This document shows positions 15,298 to 24,632 of a stretch of 49,970 bases of DNA, piece after piece (the first letter of the stretch is position 1; every line of letters begins with the position of its first letter). The stretch spans positions 1-49,970 of the forward strand of contig NZ_VIKX01000265.1 of the NCBI RefSeq assembly GCF_009711935.1, written 5' to 3'. Below the pieces are notes generated by a model. That model was given only the letters and a program-made list of their open reading frames with translations. It was not told the DNA's origin and made no database searches. The translations under genes and the position numbers were made by a program. The stretch is from Dolichospermum sp. UHCC 0259 (GTDB taxonomy: Bacteria > Cyanobacteriota > Cyanobacteriia > Cyanobacteriales > Nostocaceae).

Positions 15298-16902
15298 ATG
15301 AATGCCATAGAAATTCCTTGGTTATCAGCCATAATTTTCCTGCCCTTAGTGGCAGCCCTTGTAATTCCTCTTATTCCCGATAAAGAGGGTAAAACGGTCC
15401 GCTGGTACGGTTTGGGAGTGGCATTATTAGACTTTGTACTCATGATTTTTGCCCTTTGGCAGAATTACGACTTTCAAAGTTCCGCCCTACAAATGACAGA
15501 AAGCTATCCTTGGATACCCCAAATTGGCTTTAACTGGTCTCTAGGCATTGATGGTTTATCAATGCCCCTGATACTTCTCACAGGCTTTATTAACACACTC
15601 GCAGTATTCGCGGCTTGGAAAGTAACCAACAAGCCGCGTTTATTTTATGCGTTGATGTTAATAATGTACAGCGCCCAATTAGGGGTATTTCTCGCCCAAG
15701 ACCTGTTAATGTTCTTCCTAATGTGGGAAATCGAGTTAGTACCCGTTTACTTGCTAATTGCCATCTGGGGAGGAGCAAACCGCCGTTACGCAGCTACCAA
15801 ATTTATTATCTATACCGCCGCAGCATCTATATTTATACTGATAGCTGGTTTTGCAATGGCTTTCCATGGTGATAACTTCACCTTCAACATGACCGAATTG
15901 GGAATGAAAGAATATCCCAAAACCCTAGAATTAGCCCTATATGCAGGTTTCTTAATCGCTTACGGTGTCAAACTCCCCATCTTCCCTTTACACACATGGT
16001 TGCCTGATGCTCATGGTGAAGCATCCGCACCCGGTTCAATGATATTAGCAGGCGTATTGTTAAAGATGGGTGGTTATGCCCTAATTCGCTTCAACGTAGA
16101 AATGTTAACTGATGCTCATGTTACCTTTGCGCCAGTTTTAGCGATTTTAGGTGTAGTTAATATTGTTTACGGTGCTTGTTGTGCCTTCGCTCAAACCAAT
16201 CTCAAACGCCGTTTGGCTTACTCTTCAATTGCCCACATGGGGTTTGTGTTAATTGGCATTGCATCTTATACAGAAATCGGTATCAGCGGTGCTGTATTAC
16301 AAATGGTTTCTCACGGTTTAATTGCTGCTAGTTTATTCTTCCTCTCAGGTGTAACCTACGAACGTACTCACACCTTGATAATGGATAAAATGGGCGGTAT
16401 AGCTAAAGTAATGCCCAGAACTTTTGCTCTCTTTACTATGGGTTCAATGGCCTCTCTGGCTTTACCAGGTATGAGTGGTTTTGTCGGTGAATTGATGGTG
16501 TTCTTAGGTTTTGCTACCAGCGATGTTTACAGTTCCAGCTTCAAAATTGTAGTCATCTTTTTATCAGCAGTTGGCGTGATTTTGACACCCATTTATTTAC
16601 TTTCCATGCTGCGTCAAGTTTTCTACGGTAATCAACACAAAGACTTACATTTAGATGCTGTAGTTCTTGATATTAAGCCCCGTGAATTGTTTATCACTGC
16701 TTGCTTATTAGTTCCCATCATCGGTATTGGTTTTTATCCTAAGATGATCACACAAACCTATGATGTCAAAACAGTGGAAGTTGCGGCTCATGCTCGTCAA
16801 GTTTTACCAGTTGTTGCGAGTCAACAACCTAGAAACTTATACTCGCAAATTTTCACCTCACCAACATTAGCTAGTTCCACAATAGTGAATATAGTTGAGT
16901 AA
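15298..16902 (+). CDS. ndhD: NAD(P)H-quinone oxidoreductase subunit 4 (NdhD)
   Basis: A 534-residue subunit of the thylakoid/plasma membrane NDH-1 complex, an antiporter-like proton channel with about 14 helices, serving respiration and cyclic electron flow. Recognisable stretches are [20 protein letters not shown], the Glu-bearing [19 protein letters not shown], and [20 protein letters not shown]. Length is typical. The ATG at 15298 is preferred over GTG 15295 and TTG 15286. It stands alone without other ndh genes. It is probably the NdhD1 type used in respiratory NDH-1, not the CO2-uptake forms, but this is inferred from general similarity. Confidence 0.94.
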   Translation: MNAIEIPWLSAIIFLPLVAALVIPLIPDKEGKTVRWYGLGVALLDFVLMIFALWQNYDFQSSALQMTESYPWIPQIGFNWSLGIDGLSMPLILLTGFINTLAVFAAWKVTNKPRLFYALMLIMYSAQLGVFLAQDLLMFFLMWEIELVPVYLLIAIWGGANRRYAATKFIIYTAAASIFILIAGFAMAFHGDNFTFNMTELGMKEYPKTLELALYAGFLIAYGVKLPIFPLHTWLPDAHGEASAPGSMILAGVLLKMGGYALIRFNVEMLTDAHVTFAPVLAILGVVNIVYGACCAFAQTNLKRRLAYSSIAHMGFVLIGIASYTEIGISGAVLQMVSHGLIAASLFFLSGVTYERTHTLIMDKMGGIAKVMPRTFALFTMGSMASLALPGMSGFVGELMVFLGFATSDVYSSSFKIVVIFLSAVGVILTPIYLLSMLRQVFYGNQHKDLHLDAVVLDIKPRELFITACLLVPIIGIGFYPKMITQTYDVKTVEVAAHARQVLPVVASQQPRNLYSQIFTSPTLASSTIVNIVE

Positions 16903-16952
16903 TTATCAAGCCCAGAAGAGCGCTCTAGTAAATCTTAAATTAAAAGGGGATA

Positions 16953-16985
16953 AGATACCCGATTTCTTGCAGAAGTCGGGTATCT
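16953..16985. repeat. Dispersed hairpin, copy 2
   Basis: Arms 16953-16967 and 16971-16985 around a 3-base loop, 15 pairs with one G-T. The core is GATACCCGA/TCGGGTATC. Compared with the copy at 7610-7642, a C is changed to A in one arm and the matching G to T in the other, so pairing is kept. It lies between the convergent ndhD and 2TM-domain genes and could end both transcripts. Confidence 0.88.
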
Positions 16986-16988
16986 ATT

Positions 16989-17357
16989 TTAGGTATTACT
17001 AATATAAACCTTCATTCCATGCAGTAATAAACCTAATCCCCATCCTAACATAGGATAAATTGCCCAAAAATATCCAGGGCTTACCACCAGATTTAATATC
17101 ACTAAAAAACCATTAATTGCCAAAAAAGTAAATAGGTGAGATTTGAAACCTTTCCGTTGTTGACTATTAGACATTTGCTCTTTTTTTACTTCTACATTAT
17201 TTTTTAACCATTTTTGTTCCGCCGCTTGTAGCGATTCTAAAGAAACACCTAATTCTGAGGCTATTTCTATAATTTGTTCTCTTGTATATTCTCCCTTTTG
17301 CTTTTGTCTAAAAGCTACTTCGAGAATCTGCTGCATTTCCTCTGAGTTGTAAGTCAT
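16989..17357 (-). CDS. 2TM domain-containing protein
   Basis: A 122-residue protein. A soluble N-terminal part of about 65 residues contains a helical motif EYTREQIIEIASELGVSLE resembling a small winged-helix or SHOCT-like segment. The C-terminal part has two adjacent membrane helices (HLFTFLAINGFLVILNLV and FWAIYPMLGWGLGLLLHG), the 2TM-domain pattern. Function unknown. The ATG at 17357 is preferred over TTG 17363. It converges with ndhD. Confidence 0.8.
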   Translation of the reverse strand: MTYNSEEMQQILEVAFRQKQKGEYTREQIIEIASELGVSLESLQAAEQKWLKNNVEVKKEQMSNSQQRKGFKSHLFTFLAINGFLVILNLVVSPGYFWAIYPMLGWGLGLLLHGMKVYISNT

Positions 17358-17363
17358 TATCAA

Positions 17364-17678
17364 TACCTAAAATGGTAAAAAATACTTTTGAGAGTTACTT
17401 TTGAAACGGTAGCTACACAGTCATTAAAAATACATTTGTTGGTTGTTATCAACTGCTTAGAAACACATTTTATCTCTGAAAAATAATTGATATCGTAATT
17501 AACAGCACAAATATAGATGAAATTAAAATTCACTAATAAATCATTCCTCAGATAGTGTTTTTTAATCTATTTCTGAGAAATAATGAAGTGTAAGATACTG
17601 TAATTATGATTTTATTTCTAATTTTAGCAAGTATAAAATATTCACAAATTAAAAATATTATCAGAAGTAAATATATTT
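17364..17678. other. Intergenic region, AT-rich, nothing distinct
   Basis: This lies between divergent genes (2TM protein and a small membrane protein). It is very AT-rich. I see no convincing NtcA box, hairpin or small ORF. It presumably holds both promoters. Confidence 0.5.
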
Positions 17679-17924
17679 ATGAACTTATTCATCCAAGAGT
17701 TGCCAGAACCAGAAATTTCTCCCAATAGAATTCAAGAAAATCCATCATCAGGTACAGATTCACTAATTGCTTATGGGTTAGAAAAAGAGCAATACATTGG
17801 CATTATTGCCCTAGTAATAGCTTTGATTGCTGCTGTAGGATTTTTTAGTCGTAGAGTTGAATATGCTATTTTCGTAGCTCTTTTTCTCAGTGCCTTTTTG
17901 ATCAGTTTGTTTTTATTTTTATAA
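17679..17924 (+). CDS. Small membrane protein, unknown
   Basis: An 81-residue protein: a soluble N-terminus of about 37 residues rich in Pro/Glu, then two close membrane helices (about 40-56 and 61-81, ending LISLFLFL at the stop). No family recognised. ATG start. It runs convergent to the dual-OB/DUF488 cluster, 86 bases from it. Confidence 0.65.
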   Translation: MNLFIQELPEPEISPNRIQENPSSGTDSLIAYGLEKEQYIGIIALVIALIAAVGFFSRRVEYAIFVALFLSAFLISLFLFL

Positions 17925-18010
17925 CCCAAACGAAATTTTAATGCTGAGAAAATACACCCTCTAAAAGCGATTGCTTGAATTGGAGAAGTTTGTGAATATA
18001 TAAAATTCAC

Positions 18011-18763
18011 TTATTTCCATCCTAAACGTTTAGCAACATCTGTAACATTAAGAACAGATGCCACTAATTTATAACAAAATATTTCCTCACTTTGAAATGA
18101 AGGTTGAAAAGGTTCACTTAAACTAATTGTCAATCTAAATTTATCAGGTTCAAAATTCTCCAAGTTGAGTTTTTCGATTACCTCTTTACAGGAATACATT
18201 CCTTCTTCTAAAAAATCAAGTTTATCTATCCAAATTGGATCTGTAATTGGTAAATCATAAAAATGATTACATAAATAAAAAAGACATCTGCAAGTTTTCT
18301 TGTTTGAAGAATTATATTTAACTTGCCATTTTAATTCTTCTGGATTTATCATTGTCAATGAAGATTTAATCGGGGATATTTGTAAATCTTCATAACGGAT
18401 ACGTTTCTCAAAATTACCTAATAATTTAGGTTCAGAAGAATTTTTCTCAATTCCTGGTTTAATTAATGTTCGTACTTGTTCTAAAGTAGCTTGTCCTAAA
18501 ATCTGCCATTTATAACTATAATGAATCAGATAATTTTCTGGCTGATAACATTTTGGTTCATGTCTAATTATAGGAATTTTAACAACATCAAATAATTGGA
18601 CTTCTCTACCATTCCTATCCTTGTAATGTTCTGGATATAGAGTTCCATCTTTTTTGTTAGAAACTGGCCGCAACCACCCTGTACCATCGGTTTTCATACC
18701 TGCAAGACAAATTCCGCCATGCTTAGTAGATTTAGCAAGACAAATAATATCAAACGTCAGCAT
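18011..18763 (-). CDS. Dual-OB-domain-like protein
   Basis: A 250-residue soluble protein. Its opening (FDIICLAKSTKHGGICLAG) and GWLRPVS match what I know as the dual OB-containing domain, a fold thought to bind nucleic acid and found next to DUF488 genes. A Cys pair (KKTCRCLFYLC) near residue 160 may bind a metal. It is the last gene of a four-gene minus-strand set, 37 bases after the shorter DUF488 gene. The family assignment rests on memory of the N-terminal pattern and on the neighbours. No activity can be read directly. Confidence 0.65.
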   Translation of the reverse strand: MLTFDIICLAKSTKHGGICLAGMKTDGTGWLRPVSNKKDGTLYPEHYKDRNGREVQLFDVVKIPIIRHEPKCYQPENYLIHYSYKWQILGQATLEQVRTLIKPGIEKNSSEPKLLGNFEKRIRYEDLQISPIKSSLTMINPEELKWQVKYNSSNKKTCRCLFYLCNHFYDLPITDPIWIDKLDFLEEGMYSCKEVIEKLNLENFEPDKFRLTISLSEPFQPSFQSEEIFCYKLVASVLNVTDVAKRLGWK

Positions 18764-18800
18764 TGTTAAACTTTAATTAGCACCTTAAATGATATTATAC

Positions 18801-19256
18801 TTAAAGATGATGAATTTTGATATTTTTTTCTAGGTTAATTTGCAAATATTCAGCTACTAACCGACGATGACAATTATGGGGTTTTAACTCACTACACAAT
18901 AAACAACTTTTATCTATGATATCTATAGATAATTTCTTTTCAATTTGTCGCTGTGTAATCAGATGATTAAATTTCTGTTCATAGCTATCCCAAGTTATTT
19001 CTTTCTTTTTATAAGCATCTAGAATATCTTTTGTGGGAGCTAAATCAAGAATATGGATATATTCAATACCGCCAATTTTCTGGAGAAAGTATTGTAAATC
19101 TGGCTTTTTTGCAAATCCCGCAAGTTGGGAAACATTATTTAATCGAGTATCAATAACTCGCTTTACACCTGCTTTTATTAAAGTCTCAAAAAACTGCTCG
19201 GCTTTTTTCTGGGTAAAGCCAATAGTAAATAAATTAATTTGTTCATTCATCATCAT
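18801..19256 (-). CDS. DUF488 family protein, short form
   Basis: A 151-residue protein with DUF488 marks: LFTIGFTQK at the N-terminus, RVIDTRLNN, and the Cys-bearing C-terminal motif CLLCSELKPHNCHR. DUF488 function is not established. The paired Cys-x2-Cys and Cys-His-Arg suggest metal or nucleotide chemistry. The start codon lies within the last 14 bases of the longer DUF488 gene (three ATGs in a row), so the two are translationally coupled. It is only distantly similar to that neighbour, so this is an old duplication or separate recruitment. Confidence 0.88.
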   Translation of the reverse strand: MMMNEQINLFTIGFTQKKAEQFFETLIKAGVKRVIDTRLNNVSQLAGFAKKPDLQYFLQKIGGIEYIHILDLAPTKDILDAYKKKEITWDSYEQKFNHLITQRQIEKKLSIDIIDKSCLLCSELKPHNCHRRLVAEYLQINLEKNIKIHHL

Positions 19257-19902
19257 TATCTGTGATTTCTGTATAAGCTACTTTTTCACTTTGTAATTGA
19301 TAGGCTTTTTCTACTAACTCGGCACGGGAAAGGGGTTTTTCTAGAATTTGTATAGGTTGTAAATCAAATAGAGAAAGCTGTTTAACAGGATTTTGCAAAT
19401 CAGCCAAAACTTTATATAAATTATTTTGTTTTAATACCCTATTTTCTAAATCTTCATTTGTTTCTAAATCTCCATTTTTATGAATATGCTGAATTTCCAA
19501 ACCAGCATTTTTCAAATGTGGACAAATCAAAATAGCTCGATGACAAACAATAGGATCTTGTTCAGCACACATTAAACTAATTTGATATTTTTCTGAACCT
19601 TGAATTAGACGATTTAACCCAATTTTAAAAGCCTCTGTTGCGGCAATTAAATCATAACGAGCCATACCATCTACATAACAGTTTCTATCACGGGGACGAG
19701 CGCCTAAGTTATCTCCCAGGGGAACATAAGCGATATTTGCGGTTTTCAAAGCTGCTTTTAATACTGATTGATTAAACTGAGGAAATCGGCGACTATAGGG
19801 ACTAGAACGCACGTCAGCTAAGGCTGTTACTTGATGTTGTTGTAACAGTTCTATAAATGTTTCAATTGTATGATTGGAATGACCAATAGTGAATGTTTTC
19901 AT
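19243..19902 (-). CDS. DUF488 family protein, long form
   Basis: A 219-residue protein with the classic DUF488 opening TIGHSNHTIETFIELL, ADVRSSPYSRRFPQFN, and the conserved CAEQDPIVCHRAIL. The extra C-terminal 60 residues include QLSLFDLQP, a motif also seen in longer family members. ATG start at 19902, six bases after the nuclease-like gene, so operon-linked. Activity unknown. Confidence 0.92.
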   Translation of the reverse strand: MKTFTIGHSNHTIETFIELLQQHQVTALADVRSSPYSRRFPQFNQSVLKAALKTANIAYVPLGDNLGARPRDRNCYVDGMARYDLIAATEAFKIGLNRLIQGSEKYQISLMCAEQDPIVCHRAILICPHLKNAGLEIQHIHKNGDLETNEDLENRVLKQNNLYKVLADLQNPVKQLSLFDLQPIQILEKPLSRAELVEKAYQLQSEKVAYTEITDNDDE

Positions 19903-19908
19903 AATGTG

Positions 19909-20520
19909 TTATCCAGAAATAATACTTATAATTATTGTCACAAGTGTTGATAAATCTTCTGGAACTCGATAGCGTTTCTGATCTTGAATTATTTGACGAT
20001 TTGTGCGATTATAAATTCCAAAACGCCAATCTTCACCAGTTGTAACTGCTCCATAAATAAGATCGGAAGTAGATTTTGTCCATTCATCAAGTGCAATTAA
20101 TTCAACAGCAAGTTGAGTAAATCCTCTGACTAAGTCTGATTGTTTAGCTTCAATAACTAAGAGATTTTGAGGTGCTGCAATATAATAATCTAGAGTTCCT
20201 TTTAAATAATCATTGACTGCAATTGAATATTCTATATTAAGTCGCTGATTAGTTAAATCGCATACCTCAAACAAAATTGGACTTATTAAAGCCTCCCGTC
20301 TAGCAGTTTCATTCACTAAATCTATGTGAGATAAATTTCGCTGAATCTGGTGCTGTAAAAACTGTAAGTTTAAAGTTTCTGAAGATTCAGGTAATATTAA
20401 ATCTTGCCTTTCAATCGTGCAGTTTAATTCTGCTAAGATATCATCAATGGTAAAGGATAATTCAAAATATCGGCTAAAAGTATAGGATTCACCGGGTTTG
20501 AGAATACGACGGGAACTCAT
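19909..20520 (-). CDS. PD-(D/E)XK-like nuclease, predicted
   Basis: A 203-residue soluble protein. The middle holds a restriction-endonuclease-fold signature: Asp in LKGTLDYYIAAP followed by Glu-x-Lys in LLVIEAKQSD, then a helix GFTQLAVELIAL. This D-(x)n-ExK spacing is typical of the PD-(D/E)XK superfamily, and many uncharacterised cyanobacterial proteins have this form. It is the first gene of the set with two DUF488 proteins and a dual-OB protein. The ATG at 20520 is preferred over TTG 20526. The actual substrate is unknown. Confidence 0.7.
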   Translation of the reverse strand: MSSRRILKPGESYTFSRYFELSFTIDDILAELNCTIERQDLILPESSETLNLQFLQHQIQRNLSHIDLVNETARREALISPILFEVCDLTNQRLNIEYSIAVNDYLKGTLDYYIAAPQNLLVIEAKQSDLVRGFTQLAVELIALDEWTKSTSDLIYGAVTTGEDWRFGIYNRTNRQIIQDQKRYRVPEDLSTLVTIIISIISG

Positions 20521-20526
20521 AAGCAA

Positions 20527-20933
20527 CCTAAGTTAAATTGAGATAAGTCTATTTTACAGAAAATCCTTATAATTAATTTAGTATAAGTAGGTTGACCGAA
20601 AAAAATCATAGCTTGAAGACTTACATTCATAATCATTGTCTGATAGCGTAGTTATATCAGGATTTAAGGATTTACAGGATGTATTTCAGACTAGCTCTTT
20701 GAAGGTGTGTTAGTTTTCTATGTTCTTTGAGCTATAATCTGTTCACACTGTCATGTGAAACGGTTTCTAATAGTCATCTTATTTACGCCGCAGTGTACTA
20801 GTACCTCAACCCAACCTACAAATCAAGACTTTTTCGGTTTGGACAAGGTATTGCTGATCAGAAGAGGTTTTAGAAGCTAAATTGTGTGATAATAATAACC
20901 TGAAGTTATGAATTAATAACGGTGTAGTTAGGC
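20527..20933. other. Intergenic region between nuclease operon and purM
   Basis: Divergent promoter region of 407 bases. It has an imperfect AACCCAACCTACAA stretch (about 20808-20821) also seen near 4816, a common Nostocales intergenic word. I find no NtcA box, RNA gene or convincing hairpin. Confidence 0.5.
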
Positions 20934-21959
20934 ATGGATTATCGGGATGCAGGCGTTGATGTTGAAGCAGGTAGAGCTTTTGTAGATCAAATTCGCAATT
21001 TGGTTCACAGCACCTTTAGAAAAGAGGTTTTGGGGGGACTGGGTGGCTTTGGTGGTTGTTTTCAACTCCCCACAGGTTACAAAGAACCGGTTTTGGTTTC
21101 GGGGACAGATGGTGTGGGGACAAAGCTGAAAATAGCTCAAATTCTCAACCGTCATGATACCGTAGGCATAGATTTGGTGGGGATGTGCGTTAATGATGTG
21201 TTGACATCGGGTGCAGAACCGCTGTTTTTTCTAGATTATGTGGCTACAGGTAAGTTAGATAAGGAACAATTAACTCAGGTGGTAGCGGGGATAGCTAATG
21301 GTTGTAAATTAGCGGGTTCAGCTTTACTGGGGGGAGAAACGGCGGAAATGCCCGGTTTTTATCAAGTTGGTGAATACGACTTGGCTGGTTTTTGTGTGGG
21401 AATTGTGGAAAAAAGCCGAATGTTAGATGGTTCTCAGGTGCAGGTGGGAGACGTAGCTATAGGTCTAGCTAGTTCAGGTGTCCATAGTAATGGGTTGAGT
21501 TTGGTGAGAAAAATTGTCAGTGATGGTGGTTTTGCTTGGACTGATACCCCAGATTTATTAAATGGTGTATCTATTGGGGAAACTTTTCTCACGCCTACAC
21601 GCATTTATGTGAAATCTGTTTTAGCTGCGTTGCAATCAGGTTTAGAAGTTCATGGAATGGCTCACATTACTGGGGGCGGTTTACCAGAAAATTTACCAAG
21701 ATGTTTAAGTAATGGTCAAGGGATGAAAATGATCCCTGATAGTTGGACTATTCCTTCTGTATTCCATTGGTTAGCTGCGGCTGGTTCTGTAGGTGCTGAG
21801 GCTATGTATAATACATTCAATATGGGTATTGGCTTTGTGTTATTAGTTCCACCTCAGCAAGCAGAACAGGTAATTACTCATTTTCAATCTCAGGATATCT
21901 CTGCTAATGTAATTGGTGAGGTGATCAATGGAGCAGGTGAATTGAGAGGTTTGTGGTAA
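20934..21959 (+). CDS. purM: Phosphoribosylformylglycinamidine cyclo-ligase
   Basis: AIR synthetase, 341 residues, which closes the imidazole ring in purine synthesis using ATP. Signatures: [60 protein letters not shown] and [10 protein letters not shown]. Full length. The ATG follows GGTGTAGTTAGGC with only a weak ribosome site. It is monocistronic: the next gene is 241 bases on. Confidence 0.97.
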   Translation: MDYRDAGVDVEAGRAFVDQIRNLVHSTFRKEVLGGLGGFGGCFQLPTGYKEPVLVSGTDGVGTKLKIAQILNRHDTVGIDLVGMCVNDVLTSGAEPLFFLDYVATGKLDKEQLTQVVAGIANGCKLAGSALLGGETAEMPGFYQVGEYDLAGFCVGIVEKSRMLDGSQVQVGDVAIGLASSGVHSNGLSLVRKIVSDGGFAWTDTPDLLNGVSIGETFLTPTRIYVKSVLAALQSGLEVHGMAHITGGGLPENLPRCLSNGQGMKMIPDSWTIPSVFHWLAAAGSVGAEAMYNTFNMGIGFVLLVPPQQAEQVITHFQSQDISANVIGEVINGAGELRGLW

Positions 21960-22200
21960 CAATGGCGGTAAACAGATAGAAACTATACGCAAAATTTATA
22001 TTCTCTTGATGGAAGTAATCAAAAATACTCATCGCCATCAGCGTTAATATTTGCTAACGTAGTCTTAACATATTGCAAAAATCAATTGGTGCAGTTGAGG
22101 AAGTATCTGTATTTACGGGTTAGTGGTATTGGTTATATCTCGTTTATAAGTGTGGCGTGTTGGTGTTTTGAGAAGAATGTAATTTTTGTGTAGAGGGGTT

Positions 22201-22887
22201 ATGGTTATAAATTTTGCCCGGACTACTGTTTCTAAGGAACTACTAAAGCAAGTATTCCAACGCATTGATGCACAAAGTTGTCCTCAGTTATTTAATTTTC
22301 ATATGCACACGGTTCACTCGGATGGCAAACTAGAACCGGGTGATTTGATGGATCAAGCGATCGCAATTGGTTTAAAAGGTCTAGCTATCACTGATCATCA
22401 TAGTATTAGTGGCTACCAAGCAGCCCTGGTTTGGTTAGAAGATTGGAAATGGCGTAATCCTGATGCTCATACTCCATATCTATGGAGTGGTGTAGAAATT
22501 AATGCCAATCTGCTGGATAATGAAGTTCACATTCTGGCTTATGCTTTTGAGTCAGAACATCCCAGTATGCAGCCATATTTACAAAAAATTCCGAGTACAG
22601 GCAAGCCTTATCAAGCAGTTAACGTTATTAAAGCTGTTCATGAAGCGGGAGGATTAGCTGTACTTGCTCACCCAGCCCGGTATAGGCGATCGCATTTTGA
22701 CCTGATTCCTGCGGCTGCGGGTGATGGTATTGATGGGGTTGAGACTTTCTACGCTTACAATAACCCTAAACCTTGGAAACCTAGTGTGGTAGAAACTGAG
22801 GAAGTTCAACAATTAGCGGAAAAATTTAATTTATTTAGCACCTGTGGTACTGATTCGCATGGCTTGAATTTGCTGCAAAGATTGTAA
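22201..22887 (+). CDS. PHP-domain metal-dependent phosphoesterase
   Basis: A 228-residue PHP-fold protein, likely a soluble metallophosphoesterase. Metal ligands are visible in [32 protein letters not shown] and GTDSHG. Related enzymes (YciV/TrpH type) act on nucleotide phosphodiesters, including 3'-phosphoadenosine 5'-phosphate and short RNAs, but the exact substrate cannot be told. The ATG at 22201 with AGAGGGG just upstream is preferred over TTG 22186. A large STRR array follows. Confidence 0.88.
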   Translation: MVINFARTTVSKELLKQVFQRIDAQSCPQLFNFHMHTVHSDGKLEPGDLMDQAIAIGLKGLAITDHHSISGYQAALVWLEDWKWRNPDAHTPYLWSGVEINANLLDNEVHILAYAFESEHPSMQPYLQKIPSTGKPYQAVNVIKAVHEAGGLAVLAHPARYRRSHFDLIPAAAGDGIDGVETFYAYNNPKPWKPSVVETEEVQQLAEKFNLFSTCGTDSHGLNLLQRL

Positions 22888-22920
22888 ATCTGTATTTACC
22901 TCTTATAACCTCCTGGTTTA

Positions 22921-23013
22921 GGGAGTAGGGGAGTAGGGGAGTAGAGGGAGTAGGGGGAGTAGAGGGAGTAGAGGGAGTAGGGGGAGTAGGGGAGTAGAGG
23001 GAGTAGAGGGAGT
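22921..23013. repeat. STRR: GGGAGTA-type repeats
   Basis: About twelve units of GGGGAGTA or AGGGAGTA in mixed order directly after the PHP gene. On the minus strand this reads as CTCCCTACT units. Confidence 0.93.
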
Positions 23014-23027
23014 GAGAAAGAATTTTT

Positions 23028-23216
23028 CCAATGACTAATGACCAATTACCAATGACTAATGACCAATTACCAATGACTAATGACCAATTACCAATGACCA
23101 ATGACCAATTACCAATGACCAATGACCAATGACCAATGACCAATGACCAATGACCAATGACCAATGACTAATGACCAATGACTAATGACTAATGACCAAT
23201 GACTAATGACCAATGA
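23028..23216. repeat. STRR: CCAATGA/CTAATGA heptamer array into pyrC start
   Basis: About 27 heptamers of CCAATGA, CTAATGA and CCAATTA. The final CCAATGA supplies the ATG of the dihydroorotase-like gene (23213). The whole 5' leader for nearly 190 bases is repeat, and no Shine-Dalgarno is seen. The array contains many ATG and stop triplets. An open frame through the minus strand of the array is an artefact of the repeat. Confidence 0.95.
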
Positions 23217-24487
23217 CTAAAGAACTATTAAAACAAGTAAGAGTAATTGATCCTGTCCAAAAAACTGACACTGTAGCAGATGTATTAATTATTGATGGTT
23301 ATATCCAAACTGTTGCCCCACAAATTAGAGATTTTAGTGACGATACCTCTATTCGTGATTGTCAAGGCTTAATTCTTGGGTCGGGATTAGTTGATTTATA
23401 TAGTCATTCCGGCGAACCTGGATTTGAAGAACGAGAAACTTTAAGTTCTTTCTTACAGGCGGCCGAAGCGGGTGGTTTTACTAGAGTGGGTGTTTTACCA
23501 GATACATCACCACCCATTGATAAACCTGCTTTAGTGGCGCAGTTACAGCAACAGAGAGATAGAGGCAAAGCTTCTCCCCATTTGCATATCTGGGGGGCAA
23601 TTACCTTAGATATAGCAGGTAAACAATTAACGGAGTTGGCAGATTTAGCTACAGCGGGGGTTGTGGGTTTTACTGATGCTAAACCTTGGGACAATTTGGG
23701 GATAGTCAGACGGGTTTTGGAGTATCTTCAACCCTTTGGCAAACCTGTGGCTTTTTGGCCTTGCGATCGCCATTTGGCAGCTAATGGTAGAATCAGAGAC
23801 GGTGCAGAAGCCTTGCGAATAGGCTTATCTCCCATTCCAGTTAGTGCGGAAACAACGGCAATTGCCGCATTATTAGAATTAGTCGCGGATATTGGTACAC
23901 CAGTCCATATCATGCGTGTTTCTACTGCTCGTGGTGTAGAATTAATTGCTCAAGCCAAGGCTCAAGGTTTGCCCATTACCGCTAGTACCACCTGGATGCA
24001 CGTTTTACTGGATACAACAGCTATCAGAAATTATCACACATCTTTGCATTTAGATCCGCCCTTGGGAAATCACCAAGATATGTTATGCTTGCGGGATGCT
24101 GTACGAACTGGGATCATAGATGCGATCGCTATTGATCATGCACCTTATACTTATGAAGAAAAAGTCCAAGCCTTTGGAGAGTCACCACCAGGGGCAATTG
24201 GTTTAGAATTAGCATTACCCCTACTTTGGCAAAATCTTGTCACCACTGGGGAATTTACAGCTTTAGAATTATGGCGCGTTTTGAGTCATCAACCAGCAGC
24301 TTGTTTACAACAGGAAATTAAAGCAATTCAACCCGGTGAAAAAGCCGAATTAACTTTATTTAATCCGCTGCAAACTTGGAATGTAAACAAAGCAAATCTC
24401 CAGACACTTGCTTATAATACTCCTTGGTTTGGACAAGAAGTTACAGGTCGGGTTGTGCAAGTTTGGTGTGACACTAATTTAAAATGA
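23213..24487 (+). CDS. pyrC: Dihydroorotase-like amidohydrolase, degenerate metal site
   Basis: A 424-residue amidohydrolase-fold protein closest to class I dihydroorotase (pyrimidine synthesis, carbamoyl aspartate to dihydroorotate). The strand-1 motif is DLYSHSGEPGFEERET, where active enzymes have DxHxHxREPG: the first His is Tyr and the substrate Arg is Gly. AAEAGGFTRV, MRVSTARGVELI and the last-strand AIDHAPYT (Asp for metal) are kept, and the TPH-like loop reads TTWMHVL. Either it is a cyanobacterial DHOase form with altered ligands or a non-catalytic paralogue like the PyrC' partners of aspartate transcarbamoylase. The start codon lies in the STRR array. Confidence 0.8.
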   Translation: MTKELLKQVRVIDPVQKTDTVADVLIIDGYIQTVAPQIRDFSDDTSIRDCQGLILGSGLVDLYSHSGEPGFEERETLSSFLQAAEAGGFTRVGVLPDTSPPIDKPALVAQLQQQRDRGKASPHLHIWGAITLDIAGKQLTELADLATAGVVGFTDAKPWDNLGIVRRVLEYLQPFGKPVAFWPCDRHLAANGRIRDGAEALRIGLSPIPVSAETTAIAALLELVADIGTPVHIMRVSTARGVELIAQAKAQGLPITASTTWMHVLLDTTAIRNYHTSLHLDPPLGNHQDMLCLRDAVRTGIIDAIAIDHAPYTYEEKVQAFGESPPGAIGLELALPLLWQNLVTTGEFTALELWRVLSHQPAACLQQEIKAIQPGEKAELTLFNPLQTWNVNKANLQTLAYNTPWFGQEVTGRVVQVWCDTNLK

Positions 24488-24520
24488 AGCTGGGTGAAGT
24501 AAGATTTTAAGAATAATTGA

Positions 24521-24560
24521 ACGCAGATGAACGCAGATGAACGCGGATAAATACAGATGA
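24521..24560. repeat. Dispersed ACGCAGATGA repeat
   Basis: Two perfect ACGCAGATGA units plus two degenerate ones, in the gap between pyrC and phr. It is the reverse-complement family of the repeat at 11841-11870. Confidence 0.75.
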
Positions 24561-24632
24561 TAATTATTCTGGGCAGCTTTGCACAAAATTGGTATACTAT
24601 AATTTAGTACATCAGAACTATATTAATATTCA

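Noticed and set aside
23028-23216. Possible CRISPR array or long minus-strand ORF (22835-23164)
   Set aside because: The unit is 7 bases with no spacers, so it is an STRR. The open frame on the minus strand results from the repeat lacking stops in that frame.
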